The notes: a model not told the origin generated them from the letters alone. A stretch of DNA of 64,000 nt from PALSA-505 sp963762615 (GCA_963762615.1 CAVXLG010000020.1:1302001-1366000); one strand, 5' to 3'; counted from the stretch's first letter, positions 54,427 to 63,176 are shown. Made by a program: numbers and translations.

Positions 54427-54527
54427 AGTCGCCCCTTCCGGTCAGGTCACGAAGCGCACCTCTTGCGGACCACTGAATGCTGCCGGGCCGCGACTGGGAC
54501 TGGCAGCCAGCTCGGCGTTTGCGCATG

Positions 54528-55172
54528 CTAGGACACGATCAGGTAGATGCTGTTGCCGAGCAGCCAGCCGCCCGCTACCAGAGACAACACCACGATCGCC
54601 TGGTCGGTGTGCGTGTCGATCCATTTCTGCACCTGCGCCAGCCGGGCCCTGGCCGCTTCTGGCGCGAAGACGGTGTAAAGCTCCGCGGTCAGCAGGCTGG
54701 AGGTGGCCAGCAGGCAGAACAGCGCCAGCGCCAGCCAGTCGCCCGCGGTCGACAGCTTCGCCTGCACGACCGTGGCGGCACCGGCGCCCACCAGTCCCCA
54801 CGATTGCAGGACCACGCCAAGTCCGGCAGCGGTCCACAGCGACAGCCGGTCCAGGTGTGCAATCCAGGCCGGCTGCTTCTTCGGCCGGCCCGTGCGGCGC
54901 CGCTTCCGGAAGGCCACCCAGATCAGCACGGCGCCCAGCAGCGCCTTGACTGCCAGGGCGGCATCCGAAGGCGCGGTATGCGGTTCCGGCGGCTTGCCGC
55001 CGGTCACCAGGATGACGGCCGCGATCACGGCTACCAGGCATGCTATCCAGGCCAGGATGAACGCGAGGCCCTTCCTGACGCCATTGTCCGACCCGAGGAT
55101 CAGGATGAACGGCACGAGCGCGACCGGGCTCAGGGTGATCGCCAGCCCGATGATCATGAGGTCAAGTACCAC
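54528..55172 (-). CDS. GAP-family membrane protein (Sap/LysE-like)
   Basis: A 214-residue polytopic protein with six helices, starting LDLMIIGLAITLSPVALVPF, typical of GAP-family (sulfolipid-1-addressing protein, Sap) proteins. Other helices include GLAFILAWIACLVAVIAAVI, WLALALFCLLATSSLLTAEL and AIVVLSLVAGGWLLGNSIYL. The proline in helix 1 (LSPVAL) is the LysE-superfamily hallmark. Sap proteins help export glycolipids in mycobacteria; here the substrate is unknown. Confidence 0.82.
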   Translation of the reverse strand: MVLDLMIIGLAITLSPVALVPFILILGSDNGVRKGLAFILAWIACLVAVIAAVILVTGGKPPEPHTAPSDAALAVKALLGAVLIWVAFRKRRRTGRPKKQPAWIAHLDRLSLWTAAGLGVVLQSWGLVGAGAATVVQAKLSTAGDWLALALFCLLATSSLLTAELYTVFAPEAARARLAQVQKWIDTHTDQAIVVLSLVAGGWLLGNSIYLIVS

Positions 55173-55226
55173 GTGCGCCCCTCCCGGCCCTGTCGGCGGA
55201 AGCCGCCGGTAGCCGGAACTCGCTGG

Positions 55227-55802
55227 TCAAACCGGGCACAAGCCACCACGTCGTCGCACTCCTCGTTCGGGTGAGATTCGGGTTCCGGCATTAGCTTGAC
55301 ACGTTGACGTGGCCAGTTCCTCAGACTCCTTCGAGCGCCTCGATCCGCTCCGCGCGTATGCCTTGCTGGCCGGTACCCATGCATCGTGGGCTGACGGCGG
55401 CGTGCGAGCCCGCGCCTCCTCGCCGTGCGCCCTGCGTTCCGCCAGGCTTGGGTGCGCGATCTTCCTTACTCCCACTGACCCGCTCCTCCCACGCATTCCT
55501 CGCGCCCTCGCCCGAACCATGCATGCGGGTGATTTCACCCGGCGCCGCTGTTCAGCTTTGCGCTCAAAACGCTGGACCAGCCGTTTATTCCAGGCAGCCA
55601 GCCGCTCAAAGGTGCTGGCCCCGTTCTCCTGGCCCAGCCTTCCCAGCGCCACCAGCAGGATGACGCCGACCACCACCCGCTGATAGAAGCGGTGGCTTCG
55701 CAGCACGCGAATCAATACACCCAGCCCGATCAGCCACAACGCCGTCCGATTGTCAGCACCTGAGGTCCGCGGACGGATCGGCCCGCTGCTCGCCGGAGTC
55801 AT
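55227..55802 (-). CDS. Small membrane-associated protein, unknown, with a probably read-through tail
   Basis: The N-terminal 70 residues (ALWLIGLGVLIRVLRSHRFY, VVVGVILLVALGRLGQENG, ERLAAWNKRLVQRFERKAEQ) look like a genuine actinobacterial two-helix membrane protein with a basic coiled tail. The remaining about 120 residues are Arg/Ser-rich without features, so the natural stop may be lost. The ATG overlaps the stop of the MFS relic upstream by four bases (ATGA), showing it was once translationally coupled to that transporter. Confidence 0.55.
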   Translation of the reverse strand: MTPASSGPIRPRTSGADNRTALWLIGLGVLIRVLRSHRFYQRVVVGVILLVALGRLGQENGASTFERLAAWNKRLVQRFERKAEQRRRVKSPACMVRARARGMRGRSGSVGVRKIAHPSLAERRAHGEEARARTPPSAHDAWVPASKAYARSGSRRSKESEELATSTCQANAGTRISPERGVRRRGGLCPV

Positions 55803-56646
55803 GGCTTCCGGCCACCTGCGGACATCTGCTCCGCTGGTTGCGCGGCCCCGACCGGCGGGCCGGGGATGAGGACTGCGAGGACGAGGCCGATGAGAGTGAT
55901 CACGAGCATGATGGTGAGGGCGACGGCGAACGGCTTGCCCGCGGGCTGGATGACGGCGACCAGGACCGAGCCAACCAGCGCGGTGCCCAGCGAGGATCCC
56001 AGGTTGGAGACGCTGCGGGACAGCCCGGAGATCTCCCCTGGTCGGCGTCGGGGAAGCTGGACTGCACCACGTTGACCGACGAGGTCAGCGTGGCCCCTAC
56101 CCCGGCGCCGAACAACAGCAGCCCCGGCACCCAGGTGAGAATGCCGGAGTGCGCTCTGACCAGGGCCAGCAGCAAGATCATGCCCACAGCGGTGATCAGG
56201 AAGCCCGCGATGATCAGCCACCGCTGGGGATGCCGCCGGGCGAACCGGTCGGCGCCGGCCGAGGTGGCCAGGATGCCGATCGTGGCCGGGGTGAGCATCA
56301 GGCCGGTCTCGATCGCGTTGTAGCCATTGACCTCCTGCAGATAGACCGAGACGGTGAAGAAAGACCCCTGCAGGATCAGCCACTGGATGACCTGGGTACC
56401 CATGCCCAGGTTGGCCACCTTGTTGCGGAACAGCCGCAGCGGCAGCAGCACGTCCTTGCCCTTACGCTCGGCCGACCTGACGTGCAGGAAGAACCACAGC
56501 AGGAACAGCGCGCCGATGCCTACGAACAGCCAGACCGAAGAGATGCCGCCCTTGGGTATCACTACCGTGTTCCCGATCTTGAAGTCCGCGCGCGACTTGA
56601 AGAACCCATAGGTCCGGGACTGCAACAGCCCGACTGCGGTGAAGCG
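55799..56646 (-). pseudogene. DHA2-type MFS transporter, 5'-truncated and frameshifted
   Basis: The C-terminal half of a 14-helix exporter. FTAVGLLQSRTYGFF at the 5' end corresponds to the middle of the protein, and VSVYLQEVNGYNAIETGL is the conserved motif after helix 9 or 10. At about 56037, after SFPDADQG, one base is missing. The frame then changes to EISGLSRSVSNLGSSLGTAL and ends GLVLAVLIPGPPVG. The N-terminal six helices are absent; a stop and a DUF7144 relic lie directly upstream in the same phase. Confidence 0.85.
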
Positions 56647-56837
56647 CTAGACGGCTTCGAGGTTTGCGCGACTACCGTAGACGCACAGCCCCCACAGCGC
56701 CACCACGTCCACCGCGATGATCGTCAGCGACCAGAACGGGTAGGCCGGGATGAAGAACATCTGGCCGATCGCAGGCCGTGGCCTTCCGCGCGATGTCCGC
56801 CCGTGCCGTGGGCTGGCTTCATTGTTGCCGACGTCAT
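56647..56837 (-). pseudogene. DUF7144 paralog with a large internal deletion
   Basis: The start ATG 56837 with AGGAGG has the same leader as the intact gene at 57.8 kb. The first about 20 codons (MTSATMKPAHGTGGHRAEGH) match its N-terminus MRSAATRPPADAGGYRAERH. Then about 80 codons are missing and the frame changes. The end FFIPAYPFWSLTIIAVDVVA then LWGLCVYGSRANLEAV matches the intact C-terminus. Its stop abuts the truncated MFS gene. Confidence 0.78.
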
Positions 56838-56937
56838 CGTGGCCTCCTATGTCAGGCTCCATCGAGAGCTCGCCGAGCCTTCATCGCGACCGCTCGGCCG
56901 GTTATGCCAGATTCTGTGCGAGCCGTCGCGGGGGGTC

Positions 56938-56957
56938 GTCACCCTTCCGGGGGTGAT
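56938..56957. promoter_or_regulatory. 20-bp palindrome, copy a (candidate operator)
   Basis: GTCACCC-TTCCGG-GGGTGAT, with 7-bp arms that are complementary except at the outermost base. It lies 101 bases upstream of the DUF7144 relic start on the minus strand. Flanking bases from 56907 to 56962 also match copy c at 63.1 kb. Confidence 0.6.
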
Positions 56958-57025
56958 TCCTCCCGCTTGCGGCGCTGCCGGCCAACGGCATGTGAACAGT
57001 ACGTGCAGCCGAAGTGAAGCCCGGG

Positions 57026-57045
57026 GTCACCCTCCGGGGGGTGAT
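57026..57045. promoter_or_regulatory. 20-bp palindrome, copy b (candidate operator)
   Basis: GTCACCC-TCCGGG-GGGTGAT lies 69 bases upstream of the small gene at 57114 and in the same divergent region as copy a. Its reverse complement shares the wider pattern GTCRTCACCC...CCGG.GGGTGA with the other copies. Confidence 0.55.
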
Positions 57046-57113
57046 GACGCAGACCCGGTCGCCCGGCAGGCTGGCAGTACGCATGAACCAGCGGACCGAG
57101 AGACGTAACCGTT

Positions 57114-57323
57114 GTGCACATCTATGACATCACTCTCACCGGCCAGGCCAGCACCAGTCTGCGCGCGGAATTCGATGACTGCGAGGTCATCTCCGGCCCC
57201 GGCACGACCACCCTGCACGCCGAGCTGCCCGATCAGGCCGCCTTCGCCGGGCTCATGGAGCGGATCGCCGTCCTGGGGCTTGAAGTGATCGACGTGCATC
57301 GGGTGGCGCCACCAGCCCGGTGA
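57114..57323 (+). CDS. Small conserved-type protein of unknown function (69 residues)
   Basis: A GTG-initiated gene encoding a 69-residue protein. The pattern is TLTGQASTSLRAEFDDCEV, then GPGTTTLHAELPDQAAFAGL and ERIAVLGLEVIDVHRV. This resembles a family of short actinobacterial proteins with the form 'G.....L...F......T.L.G.L.DQAALHGLL.RI..LGLEL..V'. That form suggests a compact alpha/beta ligand- or protein-binding domain. No biochemical role is known to me. Palindrome copy b lies upstream, so it may be under the same control as the neighbours. Confidence 0.65.
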   Translation: MHIYDITLTGQASTSLRAEFDDCEVISGPGTTTLHAELPDQAAFAGLMERIAVLGLEVIDVHRVAPPAR

Positions 57324-57405
57324 TGACTGACATTGCGCAGATCGGCGCGCGGCGCCCGCTCGCCGCCGGCCGGTTCAGCGGCGGACGGCAGCGAGCAGCG
57401 CCGTC

Positions 57406-57837
57406 CTATGCCGTCAGGTTCTCGCGGCTGGCGTAGGCGCACAGCGCGTAAAGCGCGACTATGTCCATGGCGATGATGCTCAGGGACCAGAGCGGGTAGG
57501 CGGGGATGGAAAGCATCTGTTCAACGGCGTTGAGCCCGATCACGGCCACCGCGAACCAGCGGGCCAGCTGGCTACCGGACAGGACACCCCAGACGGCGAG
57601 GAGCTGCAGGAAGCCGAGGATAACGGTGATCCAGCCCCACGTACGCAGGTCGCCGAGCACGTAGTGCGCGTCGCCGACGAACACGTTCGATCCGCCGACC
57701 GCGGCAAGGCCGTAGATGATGTTGAAACCGCCGATGACGAAAAGCAGAACGGACGCGAATGCGATGAAGCCGCTGCCGTGGCGTTCGGCGCGATACCCGC
57801 CCGCGTCTGCGGGTGGCCTGGTTGCCGCCGATCTCAT
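57406..57837 (-). CDS. DUF7144-type four-helix membrane protein
   Basis: A 143-residue integral membrane protein with four helices (FIAFASVLLFVIGGFNIIYG, WITVILGFLQLLAVWGVLSG, RWFAVAVIGLNAVEQML, SLSIIAMDIVALYALCAY). The pattern 'G..NI.YGL' and 'IPAYPLWS' is typical of this actinobacterial family, often encoded near stress genes. ATG 57837 with AGGAGG five bases upstream is decisive over the longer open frame. A truncated copy of the same gene lies 570 bases downstream. Confidence 0.85.
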   Translation of the reverse strand: MRSAATRPPADAGGYRAERHGSGFIAFASVLLFVIGGFNIIYGLAAVGGSNVFVGDAHYVLGDLRTWGWITVILGFLQLLAVWGVLSGSQLARWFAVAVIGLNAVEQMLSIPAYPLWSLSIIAMDIVALYALCAYASRENLTA

Positions 57838-58039
57838 TTCGACCTCCTGTGTCGCCGGAATCGCCCGACTTCTGGACCAGGCGGTCAGCGGTGGCGGGGC
57901 CCAGCTCTGCTGGTGCGCAAGATTGGATCCCGCCGCCGCCATCCGCCATCTAGTCCCGCACCCGGCCGTTGCCGGTACGCGCTGCGTCCGCGGGCTGTCC
58001 ATGCATTCCGGCTACGGCTGCGATGCGGAGTGACGCGGA

Positions 58040-58540
58040 CTACTGCGCGGCTGCCTGGCCGCCGTGCAGGGCGTCCTGGAGTTCCTTTTCGTCATCCTTG
58101 GACAGCGAGGTCTTCAGAACGGTGCCGCCGTACTGGCTCATCGCCTCGACGGCCTTGTCCGGCGTGACCTTCTCCACCATCAGGAACAATGCCGAGGTAC
58201 CGGGCTTGAGCATGTCGCGGACCTGGTCCTGGAACTGCTTGTCGATGCTGGTCTTGGCCAGCTTGCCCATCAGCGCGCCCATCCCGGCGCCGATGGCCAT
58301 GCCGAACACCGGGATGAAGAACAGCAAGCCGAACAGGAATCCCCAGAACATCCCCCAGGTCGCCCCGCCGCCGACCGCATGATGGTTGGTGTGGACGTGG
58401 TAACTGCCGTCTTCGTCGCGCACGATCGCCGCGATCGCGTCGGGCTGGATGATCAGGTCCCGGGCCAGCCGGCGGGCCTCGTCGGCCGCGGCATCCGCTG
58501 TTGTCTTATCCGGGTATCCGATGGCGATCAGATCAGCCAT
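58040..58540 (-). CDS. DUF1269 membrane-associated stress protein
   Basis: A 166-residue protein with an N-terminal alpha/beta part (DLIAIGYPDKTTADAAADEA). The central hydrophobic Gly-rich helix pair is WGMFWGFLFGLLFFIPVFGM followed by AIGAGMGALMGKLA. A C-terminal helix-strand domain (ALFLMVEKVTPDKAVEAMSQ) completes it. This is the DUF1269 layout. The family is often linked to stress responses and membrane remodelling, but its function is unproven. It lies just downstream of the cation ATPase on the same strand. Confidence 0.88.
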   Translation of the reverse strand: MADLIAIGYPDKTTADAAADEARRLARDLIIQPDAIAAIVRDEDGSYHVHTNHHAVGGGATWGMFWGFLFGLLFFIPVFGMAIGAGMGALMGKLAKTSIDKQFQDQVRDMLKPGTSALFLMVEKVTPDKAVEAMSQYGGTVLKTSLSKDDEKELQDALHGGQAAAQ

Positions 58541-58601
58541 GACATTTCCTTTCTCATCTGTGGTTGTTCTCTCCCGCTGCCGGGCGGCACCGGAGGCATT
58601 G

Positions 58602-61343
58602 CTAGCCGGGGGTGGAAGGATCGCCGGCCCGGGAGGCTGATCGCCGGGCCAGGAGCTTGCCGAGTTCCCAGAGCGCCAGCAGCGCGATCGCGGGCACGAG
58701 TGCCCAGCCGAACTCGCGCAGGTTGATCTGGGTTGTCCCGAGCAGGCGCCGCAGGGCGTCCATCTGGGTGACGAGCACGGCCAAGACGAACTCCCCGAGC
58801 ATCGCCCAGTTCATCTGCTTGCTGTCGAAGCTGGCGGTGGTCAGAACCGTATCGGTCTCGCTGCGGCATTCCAGCGCCGCCACGATCAGGCACAGCGCGA
58901 ACGAGGTGAACGCGATCGACTGGCCGGTCTGGATGCTGCCGAAGAGGTGCTGGCCGATTTCGATCAGGGACAGCAGGCCGATGGTGATGGCCAGCCCGGC
59001 CAGGCCGACGGTGACGATCACCGGCCTGGTCAGCACCGACTCGCCGCGCGGGCGCGGCGTGCGGGCCATCAGCCCCGGGCTTTCCTTGTCGAAGCCGAGC
59101 GCGAAGCCGAACGGGGCGTTGACGACGAAGTGGATCCACAGCACCTGCGCGGGGGTGAACGGCTCCCCGGCGGCGATGTTGAACAGCGTCGCGCCTAGGA
59201 ACGTCAGGACGAAGACCACCAGCAGCACCAGGACGAAGCGGATGTACTTGGTGAGGTTGTCGTAGATCTTGCGGCCCTGCTCGACGGCGAAGACGATCGT
59301 GGCGAAGTTGTCGTCGGACAAGATCATCCGGCCGGCGTTCTTGGCCACCTCGGTGCCGCTGCCCATCGCGATCCCGATGTCGGCCGCCTTGATGGCCGGG
59401 GCGTCGTTGACGCCGTCGCCGGTCATCGCCACGACCTCGCCCTTCTTTTTCAGCGTGTCGGCGAGGAGCACCTTGTGCTCGGGGGCGACCCGGCCGACCA
59501 CGCCTATATCGTCGATGCGGGCCAGCCGCTCGGACTCGGGCAGGGCGGCGAAGTCGGCGCCGAGGATGGCCTCGCCGCCGATGCCGACCTGCCTGGCGAT
59601 GGCCGCGCCGGTGATCACGTCATCGCCTGTCACCATGCGGACCCGGATGTGGGCCGCCTGGGCGCTGGCCACCGCGTCCCTGGACTCATCCCGGGGCGGG
59701 TCGACCATGCCGACCAGGCTGGTCATCTGCAGGCCGGTGACGTAGCCGAGCAGGTCACCGTCGGGGTCGAAGCCGGCCGGATCGAGATCGCGGGTCGCGG
59801 CGGCCATCACCCGCCGGCCCTCTCCCTCCATCCGTTCCATCTGGGCCACGTGCTGCTCGCTGAGTTCGCCGTCCCACGGAATGCCGCTGCCGCCCGACAG
59901 GGCCGTGGCGGCCAGGGACATCACCGCGGGCGCCGCGCCCTTGACGAAGCACCGCACCACCGGCCGCCCGGTCGCGTCGGTGGCCGTGTGGAACGTGGCC
60001 ATGAGCTTGTAGGTCGGGTCAAACGGCAGCGTGGCCAGCCGCGGCAGCCGCTCGCGGGTCTGATCGATGTCCATCCCGGCCTTGTAGCCCAGCACCAGCA
60101 GGGCTCCCTCGGTGGGATCGCCAACGACCTTGCCGTCCACGAGCTTGGCGTCGCTGGCCACCAGGTAGGGCAAGATCGCGTCCTCGATGCTGGCCGCGGA
60201 GCCGGCCGCGTGGTGGACCTGGCCTTCCAGGCCGTAACCGATGCCGGAGACTGTGTAGCGCTCGGTCGTGCTCACTACCTCGACCGCGGTCATCTGGTTC
60301 ATCGTCAGGGTGCCGGTCTTGTCGGAGTTGATCGCCGAGGTGAACCCCAGCGTCTCGACCGAGGGCAGGTCCCGCACGATCGCGTTGCGCTTGGCCAGGT
60401 CCAGGCCGCCGACGGACAAGATGGTCTGCGTTACCGTGGGCAGTGCCTCGGGGATGGCCGCGATGGCCAGCGCCACCGCGGCCGTAAACAGGTGATCCCA
60501 GGCCTGGCCGCGAGCCCGGCCCAGCGCGAACATCACGATCATCGTGAGGCCGGCAGCCGCCGCGATCCACAGCGTGAGCCGGTTCATCTCCCTGGTCAGG
60601 GGCGATTCCTCCCGGGCCGTGGCCGCGAGCATCCCGGAGATCTTCCCCACCTCCGTGCCGGCGCCCGTGGCAGTGACGATCATGCTGCCGCTGCCGTGCG
60701 TCACCGGGGTGTTCATGAAGGCCATGTTGACCTGGTCACCCGGGCCCAGCTCGTCGCCGGCCAGCGTCCCAGCGTCCTTGGCTGCGGGCACGCTCTCGCC
60801 GGTCAGCGCCGACTCGTCGATCTGCAGGGCGCTCGCCATGATGATGCGCCCGTCCGCAGGGACCTCATCCCCGGCGGCGAGGAGGACGATATCGCCCACG
60901 ACCACCTGCTCGGCCGGGATCTCGGACTCAGACCCGTCACGCCGTACCCGGGCGGTCGCCTTCATCATCGACTTGAGCGCGTTCATCGCGCTCTCAGCCT
61001 TGCCCTCCTGCCGCAGGCCCACCACCGCGTTCAGCACGGTCAGCAGCAGGAGCAGGACTGCGGTGCTCCACTCCTTGATCGCCAGCGACACGACCGCGGC
61101 GGCCAGCAGGATGATCTGCATGTAGCTGCGGTACTCCTCGATGAACCGGCGCCAGCCCGGTTCCGGCTTCTCCTCCGGCAGCGCGTTCGGGCCGTTGGCG
61201 GCCAGTAGCTCGGCCGCCCGCGAGGCGGACAGTCCCGTCGCCGGATCGACGCTCAAGTCGGCGCTCACCTCGTCCGGGGACCGCGAGTACCAGCTCCGGT
61301 CCGCCGCGGCCGATTGTCCGGTGGCGCCGGCTTGTACCGCCAT
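58602..61343 (-). CDS. Cation-transporting P-type ATPase (P2A/PacL-like)
   Basis: A 913-residue ion pump. The order is N-terminal cation-ATPase domain (SASRAAELLAANGPNALPEE), A-domain TGES loop (DESALTGESVP) and TM4 IAAIPEALPT, where P2 ATPases bind the ion. The phosphorylation site is DKTGTLT at about residue 345, followed by the N-domain, MVTGDDVITGAAIARQVGI, MTGDGVNDAPAIKAADIGIA, and a C-terminal group of helices. PEALP and the overall form place it among Ca2+/Mn2+-type pumps, though the exact ion is uncertain. ATG 61343 has AGGAG seven bases upstream and directly follows the PPK2 stop, so the two are one operon. Confidence 0.93.
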   Translation of the reverse strand: MAVQAGATGQSAAADRSWYSRSPDEVSADLSVDPATGLSASRAAELLAANGPNALPEEKPEPGWRRFIEEYRSYMQIILLAAAVVSLAIKEWSTAVLLLLLTVLNAVVGLRQEGKAESAMNALKSMMKATARVRRDGSESEIPAEQVVVGDIVLLAAGDEVPADGRIIMASALQIDESALTGESVPAAKDAGTLAGDELGPGDQVNMAFMNTPVTHGSGSMIVTATGAGTEVGKISGMLAATAREESPLTREMNRLTLWIAAAAGLTMIVMFALGRARGQAWDHLFTAAVALAIAAIPEALPTVTQTILSVGGLDLAKRNAIVRDLPSVETLGFTSAINSDKTGTLTMNQMTAVEVVSTTERYTVSGIGYGLEGQVHHAAGSAASIEDAILPYLVASDAKLVDGKVVGDPTEGALLVLGYKAGMDIDQTRERLPRLATLPFDPTYKLMATFHTATDATGRPVVRCFVKGAAPAVMSLAATALSGGSGIPWDGELSEQHVAQMERMEGEGRRVMAAATRDLDPAGFDPDGDLLGYVTGLQMTSLVGMVDPPRDESRDAVASAQAAHIRVRMVTGDDVITGAAIARQVGIGGEAILGADFAALPESERLARIDDIGVVGRVAPEHKVLLADTLKKKGEVVAMTGDGVNDAPAIKAADIGIAMGSGTEVAKNAGRMILSDDNFATIVFAVEQGRKIYDNLTKYIRFVLVLLVVFVLTFLGATLFNIAAGEPFTPAQVLWIHFVVNAPFGFALGFDKESPGLMARTPRPRGESVLTRPVIVTVGLAGLAITIGLLSLIEIGQHLFGSIQTGQSIAFTSFALCLIVAALECRSETDTVLTTASFDSKQMNWAMLGEFVLAVLVTQMDALRRLLGTTQINLREFGWALVPAIALLALWELGKLLARRSASRAGDPSTPG

Positions 61344-61345
61344 GG

Positions 61346-62557
61346 TCAATCTCCTGGTCCGGAGTCTTGCTGGCCCGGCTGGCGCCTGGCCCGGCGAGTG
61401 CGCGGGCCGGCGCTCGGCTGCGCGGCCGGCTTCTGGGCGGCCTCCCCGCCCCGCGCCCGCCTGGTCGGCGTGGCAGCCCGGGCCGACCGACCCCGGGTAG
61501 CGGTCCGGCTCCCGGACCGGGCTGCCCGTCGGGCGGCCGGCGCCGACCCGTCTCGGCTCCCGGCCTGGTCAGGCTGCTGCCCGTCCCCTGCGGACCCGCT
61601 CCCTTCTGCCTTGACTTTCTCTTTGGCCGCGAACGGGTCAGCAGGGGCGCCCTTGGGGGCTTCAGCCTCCAGTTCGCCCTTAACCACCATCAGTTCATCC
61701 CGCTTGCCCGCGCTCACCGCCGGGTATTGCGGGTCGATTTCGATCAGAGTGTGCACGAGCACCGCCGCCGCGCAGATCCGGGCGAACCATTTGCGGTCCG
61801 CCGGTATGACATACCAAGGCGCCCAGTGCGTGCTGGTGGCCGACAGCATCTGCGAGAATGCCCGCTGGTAGTCGTCCCACCGCTGCCGCTCCTTGACGTC
61901 AGCCGAGGAGAGCTTCCAGTTCTTGTCCGGCAGGTCGATCCGCTTCATGAACCGGGTCCGCTGCTCTTCCCTGGACAGGTTCAGGAAGAGCTTCACCACC
62001 TTGAACCCGTTGCCGGTCAGGTACCGCTCCCAGTCGTTGATCTCCCGGTAGCGGCGGTCCCAGACGTCCTTGCCCCTGGCTTGGCTGGGCAGCTTCTGAC
62101 GGTCGAGGTTCTCCGGGTGCACCCGCACCACCAGGACCTCCTCGTAGTGGGACCGGTTGAAGATCCCGATATCGCCGCGTGCGGGCAGGCGGCGAGCGTA
62201 TCGCCACAGGTAATCGTGGTCGAGTTCCTCCGAGGACGGCACCTTGAAGCTGTTCACCTGCACGCCCTGCGGGTTCACCCCGCTCATCACGTGGCTGATC
62301 GTCCCGTCCTTGCCGCCGGCGTCCAGTGCCTGCAGGCACATCAGCACTCCGTAGCTGTCCTGGGCAGCCAGCCGCGCCTGGTAGTCACACAGCATGTCCG
62401 TGCCGGTCTGCAGCAGCGCGGCGCCGTCCTTCTTCTTTTTCAGGGCGTCTGGCTTGTAGCCAGGGTCGAAGTCCCTTGCCAGGTTCACCTTCGATCCGGG
62501 CTTGACACGCAGTGGCTTGATAAGCTCCGCGATGCGCTTGGCTCTCTGGTCGGCCAT
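61346..62557 (-). CDS. ppk2: Polyphosphate kinase 2-family protein with a basic C-terminal tail
   Basis: A 403-residue protein. The PPK2 core (about residues 25-290) has Walker A LDAGGKDGTI (79-87), GIFNRSHYEEVLVVRVHP, the lid-like KDVWDRRYREINDWERYL and WAPWYVIPADRKWFARI. Such enzymes transfer phosphate between polyphosphate and nucleotides. Beyond the core come about 100 residues rich in Ala, Arg, Pro and Ser (AARRAARSGSRTATRGRSAR). This histone-H1-like tail is not part of the family and may bind nucleic acid or polyphosphate. The gene is translationally adjacent to the cation ATPase. Confidence 0.9.
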   Translation of the reverse strand: MADQRAKRIAELIKPLRVKPGSKVNLARDFDPGYKPDALKKKKDGAALLQTGTDMLCDYQARLAAQDSYGVLMCLQALDAGGKDGTISHVMSGVNPQGVQVNSFKVPSSEELDHDYLWRYARRLPARGDIGIFNRSHYEEVLVVRVHPENLDRQKLPSQARGKDVWDRRYREINDWERYLTGNGFKVVKLFLNLSREEQRTRFMKRIDLPDKNWKLSSADVKERQRWDDYQRAFSQMLSATSTHWAPWYVIPADRKWFARICAAAVLVHTLIEIDPQYPAVSAGKRDELMVVKGELEAEAPKGAPADPFAAKEKVKAEGSGSAGDGQQPDQAGSRDGSAPAARRAARSGSRTATRGRSARAATPTRRARGGEAAQKPAAQPSAGPRTRRARRQPGQQDSGPGD

Positions 62558-62604
62558 CGTCGGTCAGTCCTTTCTCGGTCGGGTCACGTCGGCGCGTAGG
62601 ACCA

Positions 62605-63057
62605 TCAGACGCGGCCCGGGACTTGCAGTTCGGCTTCGATCGGATCACCTGCTCTGCGGGTCTGGCGCTGCCGCGACAGCTGGATCGCCTTGTCCACCGC
62701 GACGACCGCCGGGGCGAGGAGCGAGAGGGCGATCACGACCACCCACTGCCGGCCGGTGAGCGACTGGGTATCGAGCAGCCACTGGAGCATGCCGGGTTCC
62801 ACCACGGCCCAGGTGAGAATCCAGCCCAGGATGATCCCAGCCCAGGTAGGGAAACACCGGCGACGACCATGGCGCCGGGCGTTCACGTCGCACAGCCCGC
62901 CAGGGAGGCCGGCAGGGTGAAGATGCCCACCCCCGATGATGCTGCCTACGATCAGCGCCATCGCCGCGGCGAGACCGACCTGATGCGGTCCTTCCCCGCC
63001 CGATGGCTTGGTGGCAAGCACGGGAACTCCTCCGAAGATGTCAACCTTGTCCGCCAT
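62605..63057 (-). pseudogene. Chimeric relic: amino-acid permease N-terminus fused to P-type ATPase C-terminus
   Basis: The 150-codon frame begins like an APC-family permease: ATKPSGGEGPHQVGLAAAMA then LIVGSIIGGG. One extra G near 62927 ruins the expected GGGIFTLPASLAG. The rest, RCFPTWAGIILGWILTWAVV then SLTGRQWVVVIALSLLAPAV and QTRRAGDP, aligns with the last 70 residues of the ATPase at 58.6 kb (ending RSASRAGDPSTPG). Both parents are truncated, so it is a deletion fusion. Palindrome copy c lies 100 bases upstream. Confidence 0.65.
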
Positions 63058-63156
63058 GACTCACCCCTAGCCAGGCGGCGGTGGCGTGGGCCCTCGTCTG
63101 CTTCCCGGCTCTCCTGTTTGAGCGGTTCCAGACTGTGTTCGCGCTGCTTGGGCGTC

Positions 63157-63176
63157 GTCACCCCTCCGGGGGTGAT
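63157..63176. promoter_or_regulatory. 20-bp palindrome, copy c (candidate operator)
   Basis: GTCACCC-CTCCGG-GGGTGAT, 100 bases upstream of the minus-strand start at 63057. The extended block 63128-63180 matches the block around copy a in sequence and in distance to the start codon. Confidence 0.6.

Noticed and set aside
55521..55537. CGGGTGA-TTT-CACCCG palindrome, similar to the GTCACCC/GGGTGAT operators.
   Set aside because: The half-sites are inverted relative to the operators (GGGTGA outward), with a 2-3 base spacer, and it lies inside the tail of a coding frame. It is more likely a chance hairpin.
59475..61208. A 577-codon plus-strand frame opposite the P-type ATPase.
   Set aside because: It is an antisense shadow, and the minus strand carries all P-type ATPase motifs.
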